From: Shewanella sp. VB17
Lineage (GTDB): Bacteria; Pseudomonadota; Gammaproteobacteria; Enterobacterales; Shewanellaceae
Assembly: GCF_013248905.1 (NCBI RefSeq)
Contig: NZ_JABRVS010000001.1
Location: 3,844,001 to 3,908,000 of the forward strand
Direction of reading: 5' to 3'
DNA length: 64,000 nt
This document shows, piece after piece, positions 1 to 8,305 of the stretch; positions within the stretch are counted from its first letter, which is position 1, and every line of letters starts with the position of its first letter. Both the position numbers and the translations under genes were made by a program. The notes under the pieces were generated by a model. It had not been told where the DNA came from and did no database searches. It was given only the letters and a program-made list of their open reading frames with translations.

Positions 1-2340
1 TTCAAGCCCTGTTCAATGACCACGGAATATGATATTCCCCTTGATGCGCCGTATTTAGTCGATGGTCAAATCCCCTGGGCTGTTGCAGTCGAATCTGGCC
101 AATGTGATTTAATGCTCATTAGCTATCTCGGTATCGACTTTGAAAATAAAGGCGAGCGAGTTTATCGCCTGCTTGATTGTACCCTCACCTTCCTTGGCGA
201 CCTACCTCGTGGCGGCGATACCTTACGTTACGATATAAAAATCAACAACTATGCTCGTAATGGCGAAACATTATTATTCTTTTTCTCTTATGAATGTTTT
301 GTTGGCGATAAGATGATTTTAAAAATGGATGGTGGCTGTGCAGGTTTCTTCACCGATGAAGAACTCGCTGATGGTAAAGGCGTCATTCGCACCGAAGATG
401 AAATTAACGCGCGCAGTTTAGTGGTTAAACACACCTTTAACCCACTGTTGGATTGCCCCAAATCTCACTTCAACTATACCGATATACATAAACTGTTAAG
501 CGCCGATATCCAAGGCTGTTTCGGCCCCAGTCACGCAGGTCCTTCACAGCCGTCGCTTTGCTTCGCCTCTGAAAAGTTCTTAATGATAGAACAGATAAGC
601 AAACTTGATCGCAATGGGGGAACTTGGGGGCTTGGCCTTATCGAAGGCCATAAGCAATTAGAGGCTAATCACTGGTATTTCCCTTGTCACTTTCAGGGTG
701 ATCAGGTCATGGCAGGCTCATTAATGGCCGAAGGTTGTGGTCAACTGCTGCAATTTTATATGCTGCACCTTGGCATGCACACTCAAACAAAAAATGGGCG
801 TTTTCAACCATTAGAGAACGCCTCACAGCAAGTACGCTGTCGCGGACAAGTGCTACCACAATCAGGCGTGCTGACTTATCGTATGGAAGTCACAGAAATT
901 GGTTTCAGCCCTCGTCCGTACGCGAAAGCCAACATCGACATTCTGCTTAACGGCAAGGCTGTGGTTGATTTTCAAAACTTAGGCGTGATGATCAAAGAAG
1001 AAGATGAATGTACCCGCTACCCATTACAGACCTCTGACTCAAACCATGTTACCGCTAACACTGCAAGCACAGTAAAAAGAGTCCGCCCTAACGCCCCCTT
1101 AATGATGCAAATTGCAGATTTAACCAAAGCGCCAAACAAGGGCGTTATTCCGATTTCTCATGTTGAAGCCCCTATCACACCAGACTATCCAAACCGGATA
1201 CCTGATACCGTGCCCTTTACACCGTATCACATGTTTGAGTTTGCCACGGGGAATATCGAGAACTGTTTCGGCCCTGAATTTGCCATCTATCGCGGCATGA
1301 TCCCACCCCGTACCCCTTGTGGCGACTTACAAGTCACCACCCGCGTGATTGAAGTCAACGGCAAACGCGGTGAGTTCAAAAAACCGTCATCGTGTATCGC
1401 TGAATATGAAGTGCCCGATGATGCTTGGTATTTTGACAAAAACAACCATCAAGCGAGCATGCCTTATTCCATTTTAATGGAGATCTCACTGCAGCCAAAT
1501 GGTTTTATTTCAGGCTATATGGGCACCACGCTTGGCTTTCCTGGTCTTGAACTGTTCTTCCGTAACCTAGACGGTAACGGCAAGATGTTACGCCATGTCG
1601 ATCTACGCGGCAAAACCATCCGCAATGATTCATGTTTACTTTCCACTGTCATGGCTGGCACAAATATCATCCAAAGCTTCAGCTTCGAACTGAGCACTGA
1701 TGGTATTCCCTTCTATGAAGGTAAAGCAGTATTTGGTTACTTCAAAGGCGATGCACTAAAAGATCAACTTGGACTGGATAACGGTAAAGTGACTCAGCCT
1801 TGGCATGTGACAAAAGGCATATCAGCCGATCACAAGGTGAACCTACTTGATAAGCAGGCTCGCCACTTTACTGCACCCACACATCAACCGCACTATCGCT
1901 TAGCAGGCGGTCAACTGAACTTTATTGACAGCGTTGAAATCGTCGACAATGGCGGCACAGAAGGACTTGGTTACTTGTACGCCGAACGGACTATTGACCC
2001 CAGTGATTGGTTCTTCCAGTTTCACTTTCATCAAGATCCTGTGATGCCCGGCTCCTTAGGTGTTGAAGCCATTATCGAAACCATGCAAACTTACGCCATC
2101 AGTAAAGATCTGGGGGCTGGATTTAACAATCCAAAATTTGGCCAAATATTATCAGACATTAAATGGAAGTACCGTGGGCAAATTAACCCACTGAATAAGC
2201 AAATGTCGATGGATGTCAGTATCACCTCGATTAAAGATATCGATGGCAAAAAAGTGATCACAGGTAACGCCAGTCTAAGCAAAGACGGTCTACGGATCTA
2301 TGAAGTCACCGACATTGCTATCTGTATCGAAGAAGCCTAA
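1..2340 (+). CDS. pfaC: PfaC, C-terminal part (PUFA synthase dehydratase domains)
   Basis: The reading frame is open from base 1, so this is the 3' part of a longer gene cut by the window edge; the ATG at 16 is internal. Visible are two FabA-like hot-dog dehydratase regions, one with the motif FPCHFQGDQVMAGSL near base 690 and one with FHFHQDPVMPGSL near base 2025; the His in each is the expected catalytic residue. PfaC of the polyunsaturated fatty acid synthase is normally KS-CLF-DH-DH of about 2000 residues, so the KS and CLF domains lie upstream of the window. The protein works in the cytosol with PfaA, PfaB and PfaD to build EPA or a similar fatty acid from malonyl-CoA. pfaD follows after 126 bases on the same strand. 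Confidence 0.93.
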   Translation, partial: FKPCSMTTEYDIPLDAPYLVDGQIPWAVAVESGQCDLMLISYLGIDFENKGERVYRLLDCTLTFLGDLPRGGDTLRYDIKINNYARNGETLLFFFSYECFVGDKMILKMDGGCAGFFTDEELADGKGVIRTEDEINARSLVVKHTFNPLLDCPKSHFNYTDIHKLLSADIQGCFGPSHAGPSQPSLCFASEKFLMIEQISKLDRNGGTWGLGLIEGHKQLEANHWYFPCHFQGDQVMAGSLMAEGCGQLLQFYMLHLGMHTQTKNGRFQPLENASQQVRCRGQVLPQSGVLTYRMEVTEIGFSPRPYAKANIDILLNGKAVVDFQNLGVMIKEEDECTRYPLQTSDSNHVTANTASTVKRVRPNAPLMMQIADLTKAPNKGVIPISHVEAPITPDYPNRIPDTVPFTPYHMFEFATGNIENCFGPEFAIYRGMIPPRTPCGDLQVTTRVIEVNGKRGEFKKPSSCIAEYEVPDDAWYFDKNNHQASMPYSILMEISLQPNGFISGYMGTTLGFPGLELFFRNLDGNGKMLRHVDLRGKTIRNDSCLLSTVMAGTNIIQSFSFELSTDGIPFYEGKAVFGYFKGDALKDQLGLDNGKVTQPWHVTKGISADHKVNLLDKQARHFTAPTHQPHYRLAGGQLNFIDSVEIVDNGGTEGLGYLYAERTIDPSDWFFQFHFHQDPVMPGSLGVEAIIETMQTYAISKDLGAGFNNPKFGQILSDIKWKYRGQINPLNKQMSMDVSITSIKDIDGKKVITGNASLSKDGLRIYEVTDIAICIEEA

Positions 2341-2466
2341 AAAAACGCGTTTTTTACTTAAGTTTATGGCTAAAAAGCTAAATTCTTTAGCCATTAACAA
2401 CGCTGACAATAAGCAAGTATTAATTAAGAGCAACAGCTCAAAAAACAAATAACCTAAGGGTCAAGA

Positions 2467-4095
2467 ATGAATCCTATTACTACCAATGAAAAACTGTCTC
2501 CTTGGCCTTGGTCAGTGACCGATAATCACATTAGTTTTGATCTAAAAACCATGGAGCAACAGCTCAAAGATTTCAGTCGTGGTTGTTATGTCGTTAATCA
2601 CGCTGAAAAAGGTGCCGGCATTGCACAAGAAGCCGACATTGCATCAACTCAAGGTATTAATGACAATGCACACCCAGTCAGTGCATTTGCACCCGCGCTT
2701 GGCACAGAAAGCCTAGGTGACAGTAATTTTCGCCGCGTTCACGGGGTAAAATACGCTTACTATGCTGGCGCCATGGCCAATGGGATCTCATCTGAAGAGC
2801 TGGTTATCGCATTAGGAAAGGCCGGCATTCTCTGTTCATTTGGTGCAGCTGGCCTTATTCCAAGTCGCGTTGAAGCGGCCATTAACCGCATTCAAACAGC
2901 CCTGCCTAATGGGCCATACATGTTTAACCTTATCCATAGCCCAAGCGAGCCAGCACTTGAACGTGGCAGTGTCGAACTGTTTTTAAAATATCAAGTGCGC
3001 ACCGTTGAAGCTTCGGCATTTTTGGGGTTAACCCCGCAAATTGTTTACTATCGCGCAGCAGGATTAAGCCGTGACACCCATGGCAACATCGTGATAGCGA
3101 ACAAAGTTATCGCCAAAGTCAGCCGCACCGAAGTCGCCGAAAAGTTTATGAGTCCTGCGCCTGTGAATATGCTGCAAAAGCTGGTCAATGAAGGCGCCAT
3201 TACCCCTGAGCAAATGACACTTGCCCAGCAAGTGCCGATGAGTGATGACATCACCGCAGAAGCGGACTCTGGCGGCCATACCGATAACCGCCCATTAGTG
3301 ACTCTTTTACCGACCATCTTAGCGCTTAAAGAAGAAATTCAAGCGAAATACCAATATGACATTCCGATCAGAGTTGGCTGTGGCGGCGGCGTGGGTACAC
3401 CCGATGCCGCTTTGGCCACCTTCAATATGGGCGCAGCTTATATTGTCACAGGCTCTATCAACCAAGCCTGTGTTGAAGCGGGCGCCAGTGAACATACTCG
3501 TCAATTACTGGCGACCACTGAGATGGCCGATGTCACCATGGCACCCGCCGCCGACATGTTCGAGATGGGGGTTAAGCTGCAAGTGGTCAAACGCGGTACG
3601 CTGTTCCCTATGCGTGCTAACAAACTCTATGAGCTTTATACCCGTTACGACTCTATCGAAGCCATTCCGGTTGAAGAGCGTGAAAAACTTGAGAAACAAG
3701 TCTTTCGCTCAAGCCTTGATGATATTTGGGCCGGCACTGTCGCGCACTTTAATGAGCGCGATCCTAAACAAATTGAGCGCGCGATAGGTAACCCTAAGCG
3801 TAAAATGGCGCTAATTTTCCGCTGGTATTTAGGCTTATCTAGCCGCTGGTCAAACTCAGGTGAAGTCGGCCGTGAGATGGATTACCAGATCTGGGCGGGC
3901 CCAGCACTCGGTGCCTTTAACCAGTGGGCCAAGGGCAGTTATTTAGATAATTACCAAGACCGCAATGCTGTCGATGTAGCCAAACATCTAATGTACGGCG
4001 CGGCGTACCTTAACCGCGTGAACTCATTGACCGCGCAAGGCGTTAAGTTACCCACCCAGCTACTGCGCTGGAAACCAAGCCAGAGAATGGCATAA
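2467..4095 (+). CDS. pfaD: PfaD, PUFA synthase enoyl reductase
   Basis: The 542-residue protein is a flavin (FMN)-dependent TIM-barrel enoyl reductase of the 2-nitropropane dioxygenase-like family. It shows the PfaD signatures ARVE-like IPSRVEAAINRIQ, the DSGGHTDNRPL segment and the GCGGGVGTPDAALATFNMGA glycine-rich phosphate-binding region, followed by TGSINQACVEAG. The length matches PfaD of Shewanella and Photobacterium. It reduces enoyl-ACP intermediates of the PUFA synthase, and its position just behind pfaC is the conserved pfaABCD order. A strong terminator follows, so it closes the operon. No other assignment seems likely. Confidence 0.95.
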   Translation: MNPITTNEKLSPWPWSVTDNHISFDLKTMEQQLKDFSRGCYVVNHAEKGAGIAQEADIASTQGINDNAHPVSAFAPALGTESLGDSNFRRVHGVKYAYYAGAMANGISSEELVIALGKAGILCSFGAAGLIPSRVEAAINRIQTALPNGPYMFNLIHSPSEPALERGSVELFLKYQVRTVEASAFLGLTPQIVYYRAAGLSRDTHGNIVIANKVIAKVSRTEVAEKFMSPAPVNMLQKLVNEGAITPEQMTLAQQVPMSDDITAEADSGGHTDNRPLVTLLPTILALKEEIQAKYQYDIPIRVGCGGGVGTPDAALATFNMGAAYIVTGSINQACVEAGASEHTRQLLATTEMADVTMAPAADMFEMGVKLQVVKRGTLFPMRANKLYELYTRYDSIEAIPVEEREKLEKQVFRSSLDDIWAGTVAHFNERDPKQIERAIGNPKRKMALIFRWYLGLSSRWSNSGEVGREMDYQIWAGPALGAFNQWAKGSYLDNYQDRNAVDVAKHLMYGAAYLNRVNSLTAQGVKLPTQLLRWKPSQRMA

Positions 4096-4128
4096 AGATC
4101 AGCCTTGAGTGATGAGATTAAATGAAAA

Positions 4129-4156
4129 GCCATTGAGGAAACTCAATGGCTTTTTT
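4129..4156 (+). terminator. Rho-independent terminator after pfaD
   Basis: A 9-bp perfect stem (GCCATTGAG / CTCAATGGC) with a GAAA loop is followed by six T residues. It lies 33 bases behind the pfaD stop codon. Confidence 0.92.
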
Positions 4157-4272
4157 AACGGATATACCGCAGCAAAATTCACTTGCCGGATAACAAATTG
4201 CAAATATCTTCAAAAACACTAGATTCACTAAACCATATTTACTTTTCCTCCATTGAATAGCATAACCTAAAT

Positions 4273-4552
4273 GGTATTAACCACCTGCCGTGGGTGCCGT
4301 GCAAGGATGCACCAATGTCGTGTAGGCAGGATGCCTAAGAACGACCTTATGTGCGGCTACTTCTACGAGACGCTGGCTCTTGATTTCATAAGAGTCATCC
4401 ATGTAAGCTCGACGATGGCATCTGATGTGAATGGATTCACAAATGCCGTGATAACAGTGATGTTATAGAACGGCCATGCCATCAACGGTCGAAGCTTCAT
4501 CTACACCTGCTCTTATCAACAAGAATAAAGCAAAGCATGGTTTCTTCGATTG
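4273..4552 (-). repeat. Dispersed repeat R1, copy A (inverted)
   Basis: Read on the minus strand this copy starts with CAATCGAAGAAAC and runs through GGTGTAGAT, CGACCGTTGATGGCATGG and GTCGAGCTTACA. It ends in a block carrying GTTCTTAGGCATCCTGCC, then CACGACATTGGTGCATCC. The same ordered blocks occur on the plus strand at 7684-7835 and 8001-8302. Small open frames inside it (for example 4271-4468) are incidental. It looks like a Shewanella-type non-coding interspersed element rather than a gene. Confidence 0.75.
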
Positions 4553-4603
4553 ATATTTTATGGTTGCTGACTCGATTATGGACAATTATTGGTTAGTGCT
4601 TAA

Positions 4604-4635
4604 GCTCTAATTAGGTCGGTTCAGGTTAGAAAAAG
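4604..4635 (+). repeat. Short direct repeat R3, copy 1
   Basis: The block begins GCTCTAATTAG and continues TTCAGGTTAGAAAA. It recurs with a few changes at 8440-8471, so the two flanks of the SDR/TetR cassette share this sequence as well as repeats R1 and R2. Confidence 0.55.
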
Positions 4636-4748
4636 TATCTTATATTCTTTGTAGGACCAAATTTGATCAGTCCCCTTTATCCTCGTAGGGTTAACCATGA
4701 ATGGCAGAGACTAAACTTTGCTTTCATCAACAATACCCAGCAGACTAA

Positions 4749-4770
4749 AGATACGCCTGTCCTATCTTTT
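4749..4770 (-). repeat. Repeat R2 end, inverted copy
   Basis: On the minus strand this reads AAAAGATAGGACAGGCGTAT. It matches the start of the plus-strand element at 5164 over 16 identical bases and resembles the one at 7851. With 5164-5185 it forms an inverted pair bounding about 437 bases that include the integrase relic. Confidence 0.65.
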
Positions 4771-5026
4771 CCTTCGTAAATATATTATTTAACAAAAAAT
4801 ACAGGTTAAATATGACAATTTAGCAGATAAAAAAGATGCATAGGTGTTTACGAGGTCTTCATAGCACTTTTATATATATTACAAACTATTGATAATAATG
4901 AGTTAATGTTTAACCGTTAGTATTATCGATGCGCCAATCCAACGATTTATACATCTTTTTCATAGCAATTATCTCAACTTTAACTATAGCTGTGTATAAA
5001 CACAGTGCGTTGGTAAGATAACGGTT

Positions 5027-5163
5027 ATGGGGCAATTAACATTTTTGGAGGCTATACGGACAGATATCAGGTACGCCATTACAGCTATCAAACAGAAAAA
5101 TCCTACCTCTATTGGAACCGCTATTTCATTCGATTATCAAAAGATAGTAACAAAAGATTGAAC
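5027..5163 (+). pseudogene. Relic of an integron-type tyrosine recombinase (N-terminus)
   Basis: An ATG at 5027 reads MGQLTFLEAIRTDIR. Loss of one base near 5069 then shifts the sequence to the frame reading VRHYSYQTEKSYLYWNRYFI. The joined sequence resembles the N-terminal SAM-like domain of IntI/XerC-type integrases, whose family pattern is roughly R-x-R-H-Y-S-x-R-T-E-x-x-Y-x-x-W-x-x-x-F-I-R. The frame stops soon after, and the catalytic domain (R-H-R-Y) is absent. It sits inside the inverted R2 pair. I read it as a decayed fragment. The identification rests on about 35 residues, so it is moderately sure. Confidence 0.5.
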
Positions 5164-5280
5164 AAAAGATAGGACAGGCATAACTTCTAGATTATGTAAA
5201 ACCTTCCACATTAGATTTTATAAAGTAAGAACCTTATTAAGCTTATTCGCCTTTTAATGAGATAAACTGATTTTGGGGCA
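5164..5280 (+). repeat. Dispersed repeat R2, copy 1
   Basis: This copy starts AAAAGATAGGACAGGCATAA and continues through TTATGTAAAACCTTCCACATTAG to TTTTGGGGCAG. It aligns over its length to 7851-7975, which reads AGATGGGACAGGCATAACTT and then CTTTTACATTAGCTTTTATAA. It carries no coding potential. Confidence 0.7.
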
Positions 5281-5284
5281 GAAC

Positions 5285-5310
5285 CGTGTCAGCACCGACT
5301 CGCTGACACG
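5285..5310. repeat. Perfect hairpin, 9-bp stem
   Basis: CGTGTCAGC and GCTGACACG are separated by eight bases. No T run follows, so it is not a typical terminator. It sits between R2 and the end of the SDR gene and may be a REP-like unit or the end of a transcript from the minus strand. Confidence 0.5.
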
Positions 5311-5435
5311 CCTATGGACATAAATGTGTTACGAGTTATGAACTGAATCCATCTTTTAGATAACCTCTGGTATCCTAAAGCATCAGAGGTTTCAATCTAG
5401 GTGGTCAATTAATCATGTTCCAATCGTTGTATTTT

Positions 5436-6185
5436 CTAGTACGCTGAATTCAGTCCAAATCCACCATCAATACCAATGACCTGACCCGTAACCCAAGCAC
5501 TTGCAGGGTCTGCTAAGGACACAATCCAACGACTAATATCTTCAGGAACACCACGACGACCTAACGGGATCATCGCTGTTTCCTGCCTTTCCACTTCCGC
5601 AGCTTGTTCTTCACTAAGTCCCATAATTCCAGTTAAAGCACCAGAATAAGTTGGTCCAGGGGCAACTGCATTAACACGGATATCAGGTGAGAGCTCAAGA
5701 GCCCAAGATTTAGTTAAGTATTCTAGTGCAGCCTTACTCGCACCATAATGTGAAAGATGTGCCGCTGGCATATGGCCAATAGTACTAGAAACATTAATGA
5801 TTGTTCCCTTGCTTTCCCTTAGATATGGAAGGCTGGCTTTTGCAAGTAAACTTGGGCTGATAACATTGACCACAAACATATCAGAGATACGCTTTTCGGA
5901 AATATCTTCTAGATCTGCATTAGCACCCGCCCCTGCATTATTGACCAGCACATCCAACCTTCCCCATTTTGAAATTGCGGTATCAATGATCAGCTCAGCA
6001 CTTGCTAGATCACTACTGTCAGCGACTAAAAAGGAAATATTTCCATGCAATGCAGCGGCTTCGTCGAGCGCAGATTTGCGACGACCTGTAATAAGTACTT
6101 TTGCCCCTTTTTCGGCAAATTCTAAGGCTGCAGCTTTGCCAATCCCATTGCTGCCGCCTGTGATAATGACGGTTTTGCTTTTCAT
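5436..6185 (-). CDS. Short-chain dehydrogenase/reductase (SDR)
   Basis: The 249-residue protein is a classical SDR. It has the NAD(P)-binding motif TGGSNGIGKAAA near residue 10, NNAGAG near residue 87, and the active-site Ser with YGASK (Tyr-x-x-x-Lys) near residue 147. The C-terminal GQVIGIDGGFGLNSAY is typical of 3-oxoacyl-ACP reductase-like members. The substrate cannot be told. A good ribosome-binding site (AAGGAG, five bases before ATG) supports the start. It lies downstream of the NTF2-like gene on the same strand and opposite a TetR regulator, so the three probably form a regulated redox module. Repeats flank the whole module, which suggests acquisition. Confidence 0.85.
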   Translation of the reverse strand: MKSKTVIITGGSNGIGKAAALEFAEKGAKVLITGRRKSALDEAAALHGNISFLVADSSDLASAELIIDTAISKWGRLDVLVNNAGAGANADLEDISEKRISDMFVVNVISPSLLAKASLPYLRESKGTIINVSSTIGHMPAAHLSHYGASKAALEYLTKSWALELSPDIRVNAVAPGPTYSGALTGIMGLSEEQAAEVERQETAMIPLGRRGVPEDISRWIVSLADPASAWVTGQVIGIDGGFGLNSAY

Positions 6186-6284
6186 AGTAACTCCTTTATC
6201 AATCTACTAGTCCAGAATACACTGAAAATATCTCCAGACTCTTTTCCGTTATAGAACGTTCGTAATCACGTCCTAAAAACCAAC

Positions 6285-6689
6285 TTAACCTTCGGCAAGC
6301 TGGCGAAGAAAAATTTGCTCACGGATCACTTGCCAGCGTTCATCTTCAAAACGAAACTCAATATTACATAGGAGCTTCATCTCTTCTCCGTTCATTCCGC
6401 TATGGATTCGGCTTAGGACACAAACCGCGGTGTCACCCAAAACATGAAAATCATGCCAATCTGCCCATGGATTAAGTTTTGCATTGCTCTCTTTAGCTTG
6501 CTTAGCAAAATGAGCTTTAAATTCGTCCTTGTTATATGTCATTACAGTGCTATCAGGCATAACTAATGTTGTATGAAAATCTTTGTGGTAAATCGTTTCT
6601 AATGCCTCAACGTCAAAGTTGGTTGCGCGATCGATAAGGTTATCCATTGCTGCGCGGATAGCTTTTTTAGTATGTGTAACTTTAGTCAT
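6285..6689 (-). CDS. NTF2-like / SnoaL-like small protein
   Basis: A protein of about 134 residues of the nuclear transport factor 2-like fold (SnoaL/DUF4440 type), with the typical N-terminal helix, the YHKDFHTTLVMPDS segment and the C-terminal strand WQVIREQIFLR. Members are cone-shaped enzymes or ligand binders, often encoded beside SDRs. The start at 6689 is preferred because GAGG lies six bases upstream; an ATG four codons earlier (6701) is also possible. It precedes the SDR with a gap of about 100 bases and likely shares its promoter. No catalytic residue can be assigned. Confidence 0.7.
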   Translation of the reverse strand: MTKVTHTKKAIRAAMDNLIDRATNFDVEALETIYHKDFHTTLVMPDSTVMTYNKDEFKAHFAKQAKESNAKLNPWADWHDFHVLGDTAVCVLSRIHSGMNGEEMKLLCNIEFRFEDERWQVIREQIFLRQLAEG

Positions 6690-6803
6690 GTTTTGCCTCA
6701 TTAATGCTGTTTATGTTTTGATTTAAAGAAGCAAGTGCCATAAATTGGATAGCTGCTGTCTAGATTCTTGATGACTTTAAGCTCTATCAATAGCGCTGCC
6801 GAC

Positions 6804-6940
6804 TTTTGTAACGATCGCTATTAAACGCGTAAGTGAAATTAAAGTCAATATATTTTGTAACGATTAATACAAAATGTATTGGGAATATAATTTACAATGA
6901 ACCATTAAAAAGATTAATCTTGCATTTTGTAATGATCATT
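6804..6940. promoter_or_regulatory. Three operator-like boxes, probable TetR sites
   Basis: The block TTTTGTAAYGAT occurs three times, at 6804, 6853 and 6925. The middle copy is a dyad, TTTTGTA-N8-TACAAAA (6853-6874). An overlapping palindrome AATACA-AAA-TGTATT lies at 6866-6880. All are in the divergent gap between the NTF2-like gene and the TetR gene, which is the usual place for autoregulated TetR operators. The binding protein is inferred from position only. Confidence 0.6.
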
Positions 6941-6981
6941 AATAAACTACCAAGTTTTATATCACTAGGGTTTCGTATTCA

Positions 6982-7584
6982 ATGGCACAAAAGAAGATAG
7001 GGCGTCCAAGAGGTTTCGATAGAGACCAGGCATTACAAGCGGCCATTAATGTATTTTGGGCAAAAGGCTTTGACGGCGCGTCAATGAAAGATCTTACCGC
7101 AGCCATGAATATAAATGCGCCTAGTTTATATGCAGTATTTGGTGACAAACACCAATTATATCTAGAGGCTATTGACCGTTACTCAAATGATGATGGCTGT
7201 GCACCGTTAGTTGCTTTTGAGTCTGAACCTGATATTGAAAAGGCTGTTGTAGCTTTTATGAAAGCAACAATAGATTACGCGAGTAACCAGCCAGATAGTC
7301 CTAAAGGATGTTTTTTAGGCTCCTGCGTTTCAACAACAGTAGGCCAAGTAGATGGTACTCTTGAACGACTTCAACAAGCTATTACTGACACAGATAAAAA
7401 ATTAGCTCAACGTTTCGAACAAGAAAAAAAACTCGGCAATCTATCAAAAGATTTCCCCTCTTTACAACGAGCAGAGTTGATGTTCGACCTACGTCAAGGA
7501 TTTGTTCTAAGGGCAAGAGCTGAGTTGGACAGTACCGTTATGGAAGCTGATCTCATATTTCGTGCTCAAATGATTCTTGCATAA
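6982..7584 (+). CDS. TetR/AcrR family transcriptional regulator
   Basis: The 200-residue protein has an N-terminal TetR helix-turn-helix at residues 10-56, with GRPRGFDRDQALQAAINVFW, then GASMKDLTAAMNINAPSLYA and VFGDKHQLYLEAI. The C-terminal half (residues 60-200) is a helical ligand-binding domain with the GCFLGSCVSTT segment seen in the AcrR-like group that usually governs a divergent oxidoreductase. It probably represses the divergent NTF2-SDR pair and itself through the TTTTGTAAYGAT boxes. The effector is unknown. Confidence 0.85.
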   Translation: MAQKKIGRPRGFDRDQALQAAINVFWAKGFDGASMKDLTAAMNINAPSLYAVFGDKHQLYLEAIDRYSNDDGCAPLVAFESEPDIEKAVVAFMKATIDYASNQPDSPKGCFLGSCVSTTVGQVDGTLERLQQAITDTDKKLAQRFEQEKKLGNLSKDFPSLQRAELMFDLRQGFVLRARAELDSTVMEADLIFRAQMILA

Positions 7585-7683
7585 CCAAATCTATGGTAAA
7601 TCAATACGAAAGTAATATTAGTGAGTTAAAGCTCTAAGCTGTTTTGGGGCATAAACGAGTTAGTCAACTCACCCTGTAATGGT

Positions 7684-7835
7684 CAATCGAAGAAACACAC
7701 TTGCTTGAAATAACGGGTGTAGATACAGCTGTGGCCGTTGACGGCATGGATGCTGTCGTCGAGCTTACAAGGACGTACTTGCAGCGAGCCACAGAAGTGC
7801 CTACACAGATCCCGCTGAGCAAGCGATAGATAACC
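7684..7835 (+). repeat. Dispersed repeat R1, copy B (short)
   Basis: It starts CAATCGAAGAAACACACTTG and passes through GGTGTAGATACAGC, GGCCGTTGACGGCATGG and GTCGAGCTTACAAGGACGT. It ends GAGCAAGCGATAGATAACC. Compared with copies A and C it lacks the block containing CTTAGGCATCCTGCC. Copy A is inverted relative to it. Confidence 0.75.
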
Positions 7836-7850
7836 AATAAGAGATGGAAT

Positions 7851-7975
7851 AAGAGATGGGACAGGCATAACTTTATAGACTATACGAAAGCCTTTTACAT
7901 TAGCTTTTATAATGCAAATACCTTATTCGGTTTGATTGTCTTTTAGACTGCAAAAATAATAAAGGGGCATAAATA
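7851..7975 (+). repeat. Dispersed repeat R2, copy 2
   Basis: AAGAGATGGGACAGGCATAA begins a stretch that aligns with 5164-5280, including the ATTAGCTTTTATAATG segment and the AAAGGGGCA end. It directly follows R1 copy B and precedes R1 copy C. Confidence 0.7.
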
Positions 7976-8000
7976 AGCCCGAAAACTAACTAACAAAACC

Positions 8001-8302
8001 AAATTGAAGAGACACACTTGCTTGAAATAGCAAATGTAGATACGACTGCGAGCTTCCAAAACAAGGCCGGAAATGTTCCTTACATTTCTAGGCATTTCCC
8101 ACATCCTTGTAGGTCAGACGTTTTGGCAGAGCTCACTGGCCTATTCAGTTCCTACTGAATTAGGCATTTCCACCGTCCGTGGCGGTCAGATGTACTTGCA
8201 GCAAGCCACAGAAATATCTGCACATAAGGTCATTCTTAGGCATCCTGCCTTCACGACATTGGTGCATCCTTGCTCGGCACACGCTGCAAGCGATAGATAA
8301 CC
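8001..8302 (+). repeat. Dispersed repeat R1, copy C (long)
   Basis: It starts AAATTGAAGAGACACACTTG and has the GATGTACTTGCAGCAAGCCA block, then CATTCTTAGGCATCCTGCC and CACGACATTGGTGCATCC. It ends GCAAGCGATAGATAACC. It is the longest copy, with an extra insert carrying two segments of GGCATTTCC type (8080-8180). A 75-codon open frame at 8073-8300 lies wholly in the repeat and is not credited. Confidence 0.75.
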
Positions 8303-8305
8303 CTG

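Larger units (their letters stand above)
4571..5026. other. Non-coding stretch between repeats
   Basis: Apart from the R3 block and the inverted R2 end, this AT-rich stretch shows no open frame with a credible start and no RNA-like fold that I can identify. Confidence 0.5.

Noticed and set aside
3356..3787. 143-codon frame within pfaD
   Set aside because: It overlaps the PfaD glycine-rich region in another frame and has no domain of its own.
4271..4468. 65-codon open frame
   Set aside because: It lies inside repeat R1 copy A and has no ribosome-binding site; the matching copies elsewhere do not keep the frame.
5797..6210. 137-codon open frame opposite the SDR gene
   Set aside because: It is antisense to a clear SDR coding sequence with strong motifs.
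8073..8300. 75-codon open frame
   Set aside because: It lies wholly inside repeat R1 copy C and the frame is not kept in the other copies.
4749..8302. Repeats as integron attC sites
   Set aside because: The integrase relic suggested it, but the repeats lack the paired core sites (GTTRRRY and RYYYAAC) in an attC-like layout and do not flank single cassettes.
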